Below, in pieces: positions 13,201 to 26,040 of a stretch of DNA of 64,000 nt (positions are counted from its first letter, which is position 1; each line of letters opens with the position of its first letter). Location: assembly GCA_036897625.1 (NCBI GenBank), contig JAYMTA010000026.1:1-64000 (forward strand), given 5' to 3'. The position numbers and the translations under genes were made by a program. The notes under the pieces were generated by a model. That model had not been told where the DNA came from. It saw only the letters and a program-made list of their open reading frames with translations, and made no database searches. This DNA comes from Pelargonium cotyledonis (taxonomy: Eukaryota; Streptophyta; Magnoliopsida; Geraniales; Geraniaceae).

Positions 13201-16200
13201 AAAAAAAAGCTAAACTGCTACTCTTTTGGAAGCAACACTCTTGTGACACTAAAACGGGTATCCTTTCAAGCGCTTTTAAGGAGTTTAGCTGCGTTTTCAT
13301 TTTTTGGTGTCTTTGCTTTATATAAGACTTTCTTTAGGAGGTATCTAGAATGAGGTTTATAGACCCCCTTTCGTCGAAGCAAACAAAACGGGGCTTAGTA
13401 GGAACAAGCAAGTAATAGTTCAAGTTTATTGGGTAAGAGTTTAAAAGAGCTGATATTGTTACAGTAATCCCCTAGATGTATATCGAGAATTCCTCACCTC
13501 AGTAAAAACTAATAGGAAGTTTAAGCTTTGTTAAAGATTTATACAACGACTACCCTCAGGCTTGAATACTTAATTCTGGATCTCCTTATTATGTTATTGC
13601 TCTAGTTTTTCTTATGAGAGCACCCACTTTATATTGATATTCTTTTTTATTGGTTTTATATGGAAAAAGTTAATTTGATAAACTAGTAAGAAACTTTGTT
13701 ACCTCGTTATTGTCATTGAGTGCTATAGACCCCCTTATGCTCAGGCATTGCTGTATTTTTAGGATTTACCTAAAAGTGATAGATACACAAAATAGATTCT
13801 ATCTACAAACCAGATAAGTGCTAGAAAAGCCTTACTAAGTATGCGCATTACGTAACTCTAAAATTTTAAGTATATATACTTTAAAAATTCTTTCAATGTC
13901 TAACAAATTACCTTAACCTCTTTGGTAACTTCAAAACAAAAATAATAATAATTAAAGACTACACAAGAATGCTTTTTCTACAGTAAAGTTGATTCTCTTA
14001 TAACCTTATAACATACATAGCTACTCCTCCTAGTTTGATCTCTAATTATAAACTATAAAAAGCACTTAATTGTAGAATTTAAGAAAGTAGATTTGTAAGT
14101 TAACTGGAACCCTCTTGCTTTATTTGCTACCTTTTTTACTTCTGTAATTTCGAGGAAGCTTAACATTCCGCTAACTAAGTGTGCTAGTATTTGTCAGTAC
14201 CTAAACTTTTTCTATAGTGTAAAAGTATAAAAAGGATCTTTTAGCCTAATAAAAATCTTAAGGCATGCATGGGAACCCACTTGCACTTTTGGAATTCGGT
14301 AGAGAATTTGTCGATCGACAGCTTAGGAATATATATATGGAAGGTCAATCTCTTGACTGCAAAACGTCTATTTACAAGTGGGCAAGCTATAGAAACAGGA
14401 GAAGTCTGTTTTAATATTCTATAAAATTATAGCATAGTACAAGAAGAAACCTAAGTAGATTCTCGTGATATAAGCTCTTAAGCAGAAAGGAGTACTTTTT
14501 ATTATATACTTTATTCTAATCTGCTGTTCATGTTTCCTGGGAATGCTTTAGGTGCTTCACTCGGTATAAGACCTGATTTAGGTCAGCTCAAAAGCGCTAT
14601 ATCTAGATCTTATTACACCTTTATGTGGTCCATTACGCTAAAAAGCCAAGTTTATAAGGAGTTCTCCTCAGCTTAAAATACACGAGTAACCATTCGTTTT
14701 AGCTGTCAGGCGCAAGATAAGAAAGGTTTTAACCCTTTACATAAGTATATAACGGAAGGTATACTAAGAGTTAAGTCGGTGATAGGTAGGGAATCTGGTT
14801 GTATCCATGAATGAATGGATTGGGATTTAATCTTAATAAATTAGGAGTAAGGAACAATGCTCAATAAAAAGAAGTCGCTCGAAGTAGATAACCAAAAGTA
14901 ATATCCCTAGTTGTGCTTTTACTCTGGCCTTTGTGAACTAGAACTTCCTTGCTGTTGAGTCTGTTATTATATATAGAAGAGGAAGCTTTTATACCCCAAG
15001 TTTTATTTAGGACATAGGGTTTGATCCTATTCGTTATTTTTATACTACACCCGGTTGTGGAATAAGGACTTTGTAAATTTATGAACCCAAAGCAAAAATC
15101 TAGATTACTACTTTTTTTGACTTAGTTACAAAACTTATAATATATGTATATATGCTTAGGACACATTTGCGAGGTTCCTATTAGTAAAAAAGAAATCACA
15201 GACTCTGCCTTAGGATTTCTGTCTAATTAATGACTTGGAGCTTGAAAACTAGTATTTATAAAACTTATTTAGACAGCTAGAACCCAGGATATATTAATTT
15301 AATAAAGTTAATTGGAATACAAAGTTCAGAGAATCCAGGGTGGGGCAGAAGCTTTTATAGACAAAAGTTGACGCTCAGTTGAGTATAGCATAGAGTTTTT
15401 TCAATGCGTTAGATCCTCGACTCAAGGTACTAAATTACCATCCGAGTAAGGGCAGAAGGCGTATTAAAAAAGGCCTAATCTTCATCTGAATAAAAAAGAA
15501 GTTTTAAATTATAAGGAGCTTCCGATTCCTGTTTTATCTAAAGAACCTCCTATCCGTGTCAAGAATAGTAAATCTAAGTATTTTTAATTTGATCATAACA
15601 AGGAAATAAGAAGTATTTTAAACGAATCCTGAAATTTTAGACTTCCCCTTTCCTTAGCTTCGTTAGAGCCCTAAATATTTGAAGAATACAACCAAGTAAA
15701 GATAGGGGGATCCGCCTAAAGACTAGAGACCCTGGTTCAAATCTAATAGTCCCCAACAAACTTCTGCAATATCCCCTTTATATTTAGAGTTCCTTATTTG
15801 ATAATATATACGAGTTATTTTAACGGGTTGGTTGATATAAAGTCAAAAACCATAAAGTACTCTTTTCTTGAATCAAACTAACTCTAAGCTCCCTTTTATC
15901 TATTATCGAGCAAAACTGCCTATAAGATAAAAAGGATATACTCGCAAAGCAAAATGAAGAAATTTGTGATGAAGAGATCCTGTTATTATCCTAATATTTT
16001 TTCTTAAGTTTTCGTCCAGCTTCCTACTCACTAGTATAAAGACTCCTCTAGGGTAATACAATACTACTAAAACGCCTTTATCCCTTATATATTCCGTATA
16101 TAGAACCCTTCTATACCTACAAACAGTAGCTGCTAGAACGAGATACTTAATTATATAAATAACCATAATATTAAAACCCTAAGGGAGTGCTGCTAGGTCG

Positions 16201-19200
16201 GGGAAAAGGAAATGCATAAAAAGGCCTCGGGATGAATTATATAAAGGACCCCTTCCGCGCTTGTCGACACTCATATAAATAGAACGAGTTTTCTTATCCC
16301 TTTAGTTTGGATTTTCCGTACTTACATCAGAGATTACACGGATTGTATCAATATACATTGGGCTGCCTGAGCTAACTCCTTTTGTTTGAAGCAAGCCTAT
16401 AATCTTGATTCGAAACCCTTTCCTTGACTTGATAAAGAACATCCCCTTTCTATCACTATAAAACGGGAACCCCTAAGTATATTTAGTATATATAATATAA
16501 TATTTTAACACAAGATATCAAATTGGGGTACAAGGAATGAGTGAAATGAACACCTTTTAGAGGATGATTACCGCGAATAAAACCCCGGAAAGTTAGATAT
16601 AGGAAATTCGTGTAGGAAACTCGGGACTTGTGAGTTTCATGATATCAAAAGCGTAAGTAAAAAGGACACGTAGGCTAAAACTCGATATCTCCACTTCTCC
16701 GCTACTCTAGAGCGTTAAATGAATTTCTTGCAATTAATTCTCCTCCTCAATTGAATAAATCACAAGTTATAAAGAAGAAAACTTTACCTGAAAAATTAGA
16801 GTAATTAATTCATGGGCCTTTTGTTAGTGTTAGTTTTTTATAACTCAAGGTTTACTACATATGAATTTAGCATTGCAAGAGTCTAAGTATAATGAGTATA
16901 TAACTTCCTGTTCAAGCGCTGGTTTCGGCGTGGGATATATAAAAAAGATCTCATAATATAACGAATACCGAACCTATAAGGAAGATTTGGATCTCTTAAT
17001 ATATTTACTAACTAAAATTTTACAAACACACTAGAATAAACTACAGAAGCATAGAAGAAAAAGCTTCAAAACTTAGCTTAGTTCTACCGTGTATACCCTT
17101 TCTCTGTCTCTAACAGGATTCTAATATGTATGTTTTTAATAAAAGAAAAGGAACTAAAAGAATACTTAAGAATATTTAAACTAGCTAGCTTAACAAAGAC
17201 CAGAACGTTTTTTTTGGGATAGGCCCCTTTATGAAGGCAAGGGCTTTTCTTGTAATATTTATCCGGCTTACGGCAAGGAAGTTAGTAGCTTCTTTCTTAA
17301 TTTCTTACTTTTCTGTGTAGTTATGACCCCTAATACGGGTATATTCTAGAAAAGAGTGTTTTAGCAGACTCTACCGGGAGCCCCTTTGTTAATTTTTGCT
17401 TATTAGCAATTTTTAAACCTCAATCAACCCTTTCTTTAAAGCCCCGTTTCTCTGATTTTGTACTCAAGAAACTCCTGATTATCTGTGTCCTCTAAAGTTT
17501 AACGAAAACTTGTGAAATATGGGATACTTTTTACTGATTATGAGTCTTATTCTTCAGTACTACAAGATGCGGGATACCCCTTTGTAACGAACGGAATTCT
17601 CCTGGATAGCTTTTTGTCCGGCATACTATATTAGGGCACTTAGCTATAATTTTATTAGAAATAAATAACCGCGGAAGTGTTACGGAGCACTTAATATTAT
17701 ATTATATTTCTCAACCCTAAGGGTCAATTAGAGATAGACACATGGACTAAGATTAAAGAGGGATAAGATAAAATACTAGAAAATTGCGCTTATGGTTTTC
17801 TTATATTGAAAAGCTCTTGCCGGGCTGAAGGGGGAGTCTTGTCAATCAAGATTTTTGCTTTTTATTTAGTTAAATTTATTAAAGTTACGGGTATTTTTTT
17901 AGAATGAGAAAAAGTTAATACTTAATTATTAAGAAGTTTCACTACATAAAAGTCTTTCCGGTGCTAATTGTGTCTCCCGAATAAGACAATCTTTTTGGGC
18001 TTAATGCGACAAAGTTACGTTGAGTTAATGTATTAAATAAACAAGTAAAGCGCCATTTTGGGTCAAAAGAGAGCGTTTTTATTAGTAGATGGGTCCCCTG
18101 TAAGAGGTTTTACTTATTTTAGTATAGAAAGAACCCCCGTTATGCGTTTTGAATTTTTACTTCTGTGTTCCTGTCACTCTATGGAAAGCTTTACCCTTAA
18201 CTTAGTTAGATTTAGAAGCCGCCTGTAAGTTCATGGGTTGCTTTTAGTTTAGGAACGGAACCCACTCTAAGGCTACGATGTCTCACCCTTTTAGATTTCC
18301 AGGGAGGTCTTCTGAGAAAGTGTACTTAAGCCTAATGAAAATAGAAAACTTATAGACTCAAAAATTAATGCATTAATTGAAGAAGTTATCTTGCTCCTTT
18401 TCGGTTCGGGGCTAGTTTATATGGGATTACACCTTGATAAATTAACAGAGCAATAGATAGAATTAGGGAGAGTTTTACTTGTTATATCCTGATAAGGCTA
18501 AAATACCTGTACGATGCTAAGAAATTCCTACACTTCAATATCCAAAAGAAAAAGATTAGTCCAATAAATAGGATACGTAGGGCTGTCAGATAGTGTAGTT
18601 TTTCCTACTCGAACCCTTTATTTCTTTGTAAAAAGAGCATATAGGAAGAATTGCTTAATATAGTAGGAGATAGAAATTAAGCAGAATACTCTTTTTTGTT
18701 AGTGGGCACAAAAGGAAGTTTAGCCAGTTTCTCTCATTTAAATGGGTGTTTCTTGGTGACAAGAGAGTGAGTTACAAAGCCCCGGTTTAATACCACAAAG
18801 CATCAAACCAAATTTTCATAATATACCCCCCAAAAAGGGGTAACTAGTACTTTTTAAGAGGTTTAGCTTGGTGTCTCTTTTAGTTAAGGTCTTAGTTTTC
18901 TCCCATTTGGGAAAGGATTTAAGGCAAGATCTACTATCGGCCGCTTTAGCAAAGGTGGAGGTGGGCTGCAAAGCTTCCTCAAGGAAGAGCTACTCTAAAA
19001 AATAAAAAAAAAAAGCACTCCTTGATTATAGTACGAGAAGATAAAAGATTAGTATACGTTGCACTTAGTATAGACCAGAAAAGGGGCAGCAATTAAATAA
19101 AAGCAACCCCTGTATGAACAACGGATTATAGCTACGGAGGGAACTTCACATTATATAGAAAGAATTACCGACATTGTACTCAGTTTTAATATCCCTCTTT

Positions 19201-19354
19201 GAACCAGTCAGGGGCTCTTAGCAGGATTGTTTATAGTATTCTACTTATCTGAGATTACCTTTTCACTAAGGGACAAATAAGAAAATGCTGTATTCCCTGC
19301 AAGTTAAAAAGCTATCTTCTCGGTATTATCTAAGTCCGTAAAATTTTAGATATT

Positions 19355-19427
19355 GTAAGTATTAAACGGGTTGAACCCTTGCGTGTTGATCCAACAAACC
19401 CTTGCTTTACCACTTTGCTATACTCCA
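19355..19427 (-). pseudogene. trnQ-like tRNA relic, copy A
   Basis: Minus strand begins TGGAGTATAGC followed by AAGTGGTAAAGCA, as in plant mitochondrial trnQ-UUG. The 3' acceptor keeps about five pairs. The anticodon arm is altered: TGTTG and CAACA now pair around a three-base loop. Its 5' flank (19428-19451) is shared with the relic at 32191-32261. Confidence 0.5.
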
Positions 19428-21471
19428 CTGTCAATACTTACTATAACGAGAGTTTACAAAAGATATGCATCACTTTCTAAATATAGTTCTATATAAGATA
19501 AAAAGAAGCATCAAAAAGAAACTTAAAAAAAGGAAATCTCAGATACCAATAGAATCCAGTACAAATTAAGGGCAGAAAAACAACCAAAAGTACCACTTAT
19601 CCAATTGAAATGCTTACCTAACTTTCTCTCTTTTTTACGACTACTTGGCACGCGTCCACAGTACAAGAGTATACTGTTAGCTTTGAGCTAGTTAACCAGT
19701 ATAGAGTAAAACTGGATTCTCATAGGGAATTGTCTAGTTTTTTGATACCATGTATAAGTCAAATCCAGATTCTGTCGAAACTAATGGGATCTCTACCTTG
19801 ATTGACTTTAGTAAGTTATTCTCAAACTATTATTAAATAAGCCAAAAAGTCCTTTAGGAATCCCGCACCAAACAAAAAAGCTTAGAAAATAAGATATTTC
19901 GCAGTCCTTCGTATTTATTATTAATTGTAACGGAGATCCTATTGGCGTCCTACCTAAGAATTAGAGTAGTTTACATTATTAAGAGCTTGAAACTAGTCTT
20001 TTCCCGGTCCCGATTACTCAGACAAGCTAGCTTTCAAAAAGGGCTTATAACGAGTGTGTCAGTAATTCTAAAAGCGCTCGCAAGGGCAAAATACACAAGA
20101 TCTTTATAAATTAGAAATTCGGAGTAGAATTGCAATTAAAACATAAAAAGGAGGTCTTGCTACGTTATATGGATATGCCAATGGTTCTCGTCTCGGGTTA
20201 AAGAATAACAAAAAGGCCTTTTAGTAACGGCGAGGTATTACATAACAAGGTTTAACGGACTGCAATACTAGAGCATAAAGTTACTTAAATATATTTTAAA
20301 ACGCTAACTCCAACGCGAAAGGAAGTACTCATCGAGTCCATGATAACAGCCAGATATTGATGCTGTTTTTGAAAAGCTTAAAAGTAAATTTTTTGTTAAA
20401 TGAACAGAGTACGCTCAAATGGGTTCTAATAACTAATATTGTAACTAACCAAATATAAGTGAGAAGTATGGAATACCGAAATTCTAGTTTTTGAATACTT
20501 GTTTACCTTTTTTGTTGGATACCTTGGATTAATACCTTAAAAATTTTTGGCTTTTGACTTCAGGGCAGTTTTCCCTAAATTTTAATAGAGCATTGTCCGG
20601 TATACAGCTAAAATAACATATATCCCTACGAACCTGAGAAATTACTCCGAAGTATTTTAGTTATACGCATATCTAGGAATCTATATAGGTTATTTAATTG
20701 TTATCCAAAAGTTTACGAAGTCGGGGCTTAGCTTAGAGTATAATATATAATTTGGGTCCTCTTACTTTCTATTATAAATTCCTATACTATATTATTGGGA
20801 GTCTAAGGCAATAAAGATATAACGCATTGTATACTACCCGCTTGGTTTCCGCGTTCGTAATTAAGAGGATCTCTCAAAACTTACATTTCATGACTCAGAT
20901 CTTCAAGATTAGAAAGCAATCCATGAAAAAAAGGACACACCCTAGGATCTATGAAGATAAGGTTTTTCGATAATTAATAAAGGAATTTGTGCTCTCTGCT
21001 AAAAGTAAAATATTTGAAATTCGAGCACAAAAAATATAAATGTAGGGATGCCCTTGAGTAGTTCTCTCAAGAATTAGTAGTAAGTTCCCCTCACGGAACC
21101 CAAGCGAGAAGAAACGTGTGTCCATCAACAAATATGAAAAATAGAGAGAGGGTAGCCCAGGAGGTATCATAATAAAATTTCTAAAGATTCAGATACCTTG
21201 TTTAAAAAATAGGAAAAAGCTCCCAAACTCTTGCTTAGGATATCCGGGAGTAGCTTTTTAAGATAGGATGAGGGTACGTGGACCCCTAAAAGTGGTTTGT
21301 GCTTTCTATAATACTAAATATCGTCTAATCCATAGGGAGTATTTGTAAGATAAGAATAATAGACCTTCTATGTAATGGCTTCGGCTAAACGGCCCTTTTT
21401 ATTTAAGGTAACTTTGCTTTATAATGCTGACTTATATACTATAGAATATAAAATCGCATTCCTTTTCTATT

Positions 21472-21546
21472 GACTATAGAGTGGATCAATGGTTAGGTCG
21501 TCCTGTTGTTAACTAGACGGGTGTAGGTTCAAGCCGTGCTATAGTA
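21472..21546 (+). tRNA. tRNA-like sequence, possible anticodon GUU
   Basis: 75 nt. Acceptor ends GACTATA and TATAGTA pair at six of seven positions. D stem GATC/GGTC (all paired, one G-T) around a loop with GG. T arm GTAGG TTCAAGC CGTGC has one mismatch. The loop TTGTTAA would give anticodon GUU (Asn), but its stem has two mismatches and three extra bases precede the D stem. It is the best folded of the tRNA-like sequences outside the gene cluster; whether it is charged is unknown. Confidence 0.4.
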
Positions 21547-21856
21547 ATTAAAACACCCACTTCTCGAGTTAGGTTTTTTGGTATAGGACTTGTCGAAGAA
21601 AGTAGGCTCACAGTATCTTACTACATTTGGCTTCGGTTAAAGAAACAAAAACTATTGAACAAAGTGAAAACAGTCCTCTCTAAGACTGGTAGGTTGGTAA
21701 CTTTCTTTTCCTGGAAATTCCGAGTTTTAATAAAAAGTATAAGACTTGCTTTTTATAGACAGATCGAAAAACTACTTACTCTTAATACACAAACTTTTTC
21801 TATTCGCTTTATTCGCAGTTATCCGAAAAGTAACCATTTAAATGTTAGGATTACGC

Positions 21857-21890
21857 AAGCCCAAAATAGTAGAGAGTTCGAATCGGGCTT
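21857..21890 (+). other. hairpin with T-arm-like loop
   Basis: Perfect stem AAGCCC/GGGCTT enclosing AGAGTTCGAATC. Lies 310 bases after the tRNA-like sequence at 21472. May be another tRNA fragment. Confidence 0.3.
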
Positions 21891-24245
21891 AATTAAGTCT
21901 TTTACGTTGTAATTTAAAGGGATCCTTTTAGCAGATAAACCAATAAAAAAGAATAAAAAGGTACCCGCTTTCGTACAAAAAAGAGGGTAATATAACTATA
22001 TCGACTCTTTGGATTTCCTATTAATGTGAACCTTCTAGTAATACAAAAAACTTATTAAAGAAAGAAGGCTTTGCCGATAAGAATTTCTTCGGTCTCTTCT
22101 ACCCTTTATGTTACATTATATACAATAATTAGAACTTGAGAGGGTTTTACACTTTATAATAATAATATTTAACTTTTTACGAATGAAACAAAGGAAGCCA
22201 AGCTCTCTAAATTAGAAATAAAAAAGGGTTTTCCATACTATATTAGAAGGCTTTAAGGAGAGACAAGTCAGTAAGAGACCCTTTTTATTAAGATATTAAG
22301 AATACCTAGAAGATTTTACACAATTGGAAATTGAGAAGTCTTTGCAGTTTAGAAAGTCTTTCTTTGTTTTTATCATTAAAAGAGGATAGAACCCCATAGT
22401 AAAATGGGTAAATCATTGTTTTCCTGACCGAGGGACATCCGAAGGAAGGTTGGGAGTCGCTTTAGTTAGTAAATTATGGCCGGTTCCATATATTTATAAG
22501 TGTGTTCCTTAAGTATTCCTTAACGGGCCTCTTTCGGAAAGGCAAGTGGTAACACCGGGTTTGTAGATATGGACATGTAAGAGTTCAAGCGGAATCTTTC
22601 TTTTCTTTTAACGAGGTAGTCTACAGCGTGAGCCCGCCTTGTTTACTATGTGTCTATTTAACTTTCGAATTGAAATCTAGAATACGGAAAAGTGCCGCTT
22701 ATCGTTTGGGAGATTCCATAGGTAGTGCATATCATATTGCTACCTGTAAACTTTGCCGTAGTTTGCCAGTAAAAAAAGAAAAAGTATAGAGACTCTAATT
22801 TTAGTAGAGATATTGTAGATACAAAATGTGTTTAGTAATTGAACGGAGAAGTAGTCGAACGAGTACTTTTAGCTTTCCAGAAGGTTAATTACAAGAATAG
22901 AATTGAATAAGAGTCCTTATTTACACGTAGGGGCTTTTTCCAATCTCATAAGCCCATCCTAACTCTATAAGATCTATAATAGATATCCTATCTTTTTAGA
23001 CTTAACAGCGTAAGATTTAGCTTCAGCAGAGCCACGAATAAAAAAGGATTCTCATTACGTGTATATTAAGAGTTAACATCATATACCGTATTCATAAAAA
23101 AGCATTCAGACTTCTTGTTATACCTAGGTTCTTGCTGACGTTCAAGGGAGGAAAGATTAACTAATTAACTACGTATATCTTATGTTTGACAAGATACCCT
23201 TCTTCCTTATAAACTTATATATACTTCTATATACACCTATCAAGAAAGTCCTAGGCATGTTGACGAATGAGTACCCTGACACCAGGATACCTAAAGATTT
23301 ATTTGATCGTAGAAGGCCTCTAATATTTTAAATTAGTAAAATACAAGAGTGTTCCCCGATTTACTTTCAAACTTTTGATCCCGTTGTTTTAAGAAAAAGC
23401 TTTTTGTAATGACGATTGATGAAATATATACCTAATATAAGGTTTTATCGGTAATTGATAGCAATACTTTAGCGTACAAAATCTAATTGTAGAATATCCG
23501 TTATATTTCTTAACCTGGCGAGACGAATACAAGTAATAACCACACGCAAATGCCTAACTATAAAGTATAAAAAGCATGCAGAACTAGATATGTTTGAAAG
23601 TGCTTGTGTATCAATAAGGTATCTCTTATTAAAAACCTTGACTGTGGATATAATGAAAAGCTCATTTACATGGGAACCCCTATAAAAAGAAAGAACCGGT
23701 TGAAAGTAAAGTAAGGACATATATACAAAGGGAATTGGTTACCAGTCTTAATTTCTTTGCTTTTGGAGTACTTAAAAAAACTAAGTATATTTACTGGTTA
23801 TAAAAGCTACCCTACAATAATGAGAGCTATAACAAAAAAGGTAGATTAGAACTATTTAAGTATAATATTTTGGCTAAAGGGTTATTGTATTGATTGAAGT
23901 CAAAGTCTGTACTATAACATAATATGGGTTACACTCAAAAGTGAAGTCAACTAAACTAAAGAGTAGGAAAAAGCCGATTTCATTTTATAATCCCAAGCCT
24001 CAATTCCATTAGGCTTTAGTAACAAATAACAAGTCCTTTTTATCTCAAGTATGTAGTCTCTCTCAAGTCAGCAACACCAAAACCCATAAGACAGGTCTGC
24101 TCCTAAGATACAGATCCAAATACAGGGTATAGCTATGATAAGTAAAGCTCATAAGAAAGAAACTATGGAAGACTAAGCCAACTCCTTTTCCTATTCTCCT
24201 ATTCCTATTAATCAGTAAAAGATCAAGGACTTAGTAATAAAGAAT

Positions 24246-24261
24246 GGCAAGTGTAGCTTGG
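24246..24261 (+). repeat. R3 repeat GGCAAGTGTAGCTTGG
   Basis: Sixteen-base word, also at 24490 (one change) and 39147. Links the 24 kb block with the gene island. Confidence 0.55.
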
Positions 24262-24489
24262 ACAGGTAGGGGTACAGCTACCAAAGAGGAGTATCAAGAC
24301 AAGGGGCTTTATTAGTCTGGCAAATCCCCAAGCAGAGTCAAACCTGTCAAATAAGTACTATTAGAAGAGCAATAGAAGAATTGAAAACCCAGACAACACT
24401 GTTTGTTAAACCAAGAGCCAACAACAATCTTGAAAGTAACGTGAACCAGTTTGATTTTAAAACCCGTAACCAAGAAATTAAAGGGTAAA

Positions 24490-24506
24490 GGCAAGTATAG
24501 CTTGGT
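24490..24506 (+). repeat. R3 repeat, variant copy
   Basis: GGCAAGTATAGCTTGGT, 244 bases after the first copy and in the same direction. Confidence 0.5.
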
Positions 24507-25858
24507 AAAGATCCTCAGTTAAGTTAAGACATGAAATCAAGTAATAGGAATGCCTTAATTTACTTATGGCTTTTTTACGTTTCTCGAAAACCCTTCAATA
24601 AAGTAGTTTATACGTCGTTATGAATGAAAGTTTGCTTCTTCTCTTAGTTTAACAAAAAGTACTCTTAAAATGAATTTTAGAAAGGAGAATATAGGGTAAC
24701 TACTTATCAATCTCATGAAATCTGAAATCAATATGAGAGAGAAGTTTAACTAGGAGTTACAGTTTATGCTACAACTAAACCCCTAATTTTTACTAAACTT
24801 AATTCATTGTAACTACGAAAAACACATTCTGGAGATCAAGGATCCTCCATCTTTTACGTGTTTTAGAAAAGGATTAACTGAATATATTTCTTATCCGGAT
24901 TCTACAAAGCTAAACAAAAAAACTTTTTAGGAATATATATATACTAACTATACCCTTATATGTTGAGTACTCCTAATAAATAGAAAAAAGTTATTCAGTG
25001 AAAATACTATAATATTCTATCTTTACGAAATATGTCCTTATTTTTGACATTTAATCTCACTAGTTTTTTATGCTACTATACAGACTGCTCCCTTCGAGGT
25101 TGTTGAAAAATGCAAGACTTTAGGAGAATCTTGTATTCTAGAAGTTTTTCTCTTCTATTTGTTAAACGTGTTAAAAGGATTCTACTCCACTATATAAAGG
25201 GACTTACTAGGGTTGAAATCTAGGACATAAGATAAAAGTTAGGAGAAAAAGCAAAATATTAAGAAAATTCCCTGCTTTATAAGTTTGCTTTACAGATTTA
25301 GAGTTTTTTGACAATCTGTCTCATTTTTTAGAGTCTTCGGAGCTATGTTAGTTCCTAGTGCTTGCACTTAACCAAAAACTTGTGTGACTAAAATTTGAAC
25401 TGGGTACATCACAAGTACTAACTAACTACCTCGCAGGACAGAAGCCTTACTCGAATATTTTCATCAACAATACTCTTGCCTTCTTTTTTTAAGTCAAACA
25501 CTTACAAGATGTCACTAATCCAGACTGCATTCCTAATTTGTGGGGGTATAATTTACCATACAAAACCTAGGTTTCGGTTTTACAGGGATGAATCCAACTA
25601 TGAGTAAACAGGGTTGTTAAAAACCTATGATGAATGAGAAATTATATATGTGCTTATCAGATATACTATAATTGGAAGTTAATGCTATTTACTAATAATA
25701 TTAATAATATTAAAAATACTAAAGTATAGCAGCTCCGCAAGGGATTGTGAAAGAGGGAGTTTATTCATGTAAGGTTACTTTTCGTATATATAGTAGTAAT
25801 TAGCTTCAGTTTTTAGAATCCTAAATGTCTTTAACAAAGGTATTCGCACAGTAAAAAG

Positions 25859-25876
25859 CATAGGTTCTAATCCTAT
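25859..25876 (+). other. T-arm-like hairpin
   Basis: ATAGG TTCTAAT CCTAT is a perfect five-pair, seven-base-loop hairpin with tRNA T-loop spacing. The upstream sequence does not give a convincing full tRNA. Confidence 0.25.
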
Positions 25877-25879
25877 AAA

Positions 25880-26040
25880 ACTTCTTCTCGACTTCTGTAT
25901 TTCTCTTAACCTTCATACCTCTCCTCTTTATAATACCTGCAGCTAGACTTCTTCTCTTATAATGGGATAGACCTGTAGCTACTACCGTACTCTTCTTGTT
26001 CCCTGTACCTATGGTGTTCCTCTTAGGTAGTTAAGGATGT
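25880..26040 (+). repeat. pyrimidine-biased repeat field
   Basis: Includes GCAGCTAGACTTCTTCTCTT at 25940-25959 and several TACCTGYAGCTA words at about 20-40 base spacing. Confidence 0.45.

Larger units (their letters stand above)
1..23980. other. AT-rich left spacer without protein genes
   Basis: Apart from the tRNA-like relics, hairpins and pyrimidine fields listed separately, I see no protein gene. The longest frames are under 100 codons, and several open only on GTG or TTG. None shows a recognisable motif. I found no ribosomal RNA core sequence, no group II intron domain V and no plastid gene fragment beyond tRNA-like pieces. Short words such as TAAAAAGG and GGAATTCC are very common, which gives the DNA a uniform, low-complexity look. 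Confidence 0.55.
23990..24530. other. block with gene-island texture inside the left spacer
   Basis: Fewer T-runs and more CAAG, CCAA and GGTA words than its surroundings. Holds two R3 repeats and a small hairpin GGTAG/CTACC (about 24266-24283). No gene recognised; the minus frame 24312-24494 has no family signature. Confidence 0.4.

Noticed and set aside
21655-21912. 85-codon basic frame that looks slightly ribosomal-protein-like
   Set aside because: Starts on TTG, no conserved ribosomal protein motif, and its end contains a T-arm-like hairpin, which suggests tRNA-derived sequence rather than a gene.
25370-25440. Possible minus-strand tRNA around CCAGTTCAAATTTTAG
   Set aside because: Only the T-loop word fits; no acceptor or anticodon stem could be found.
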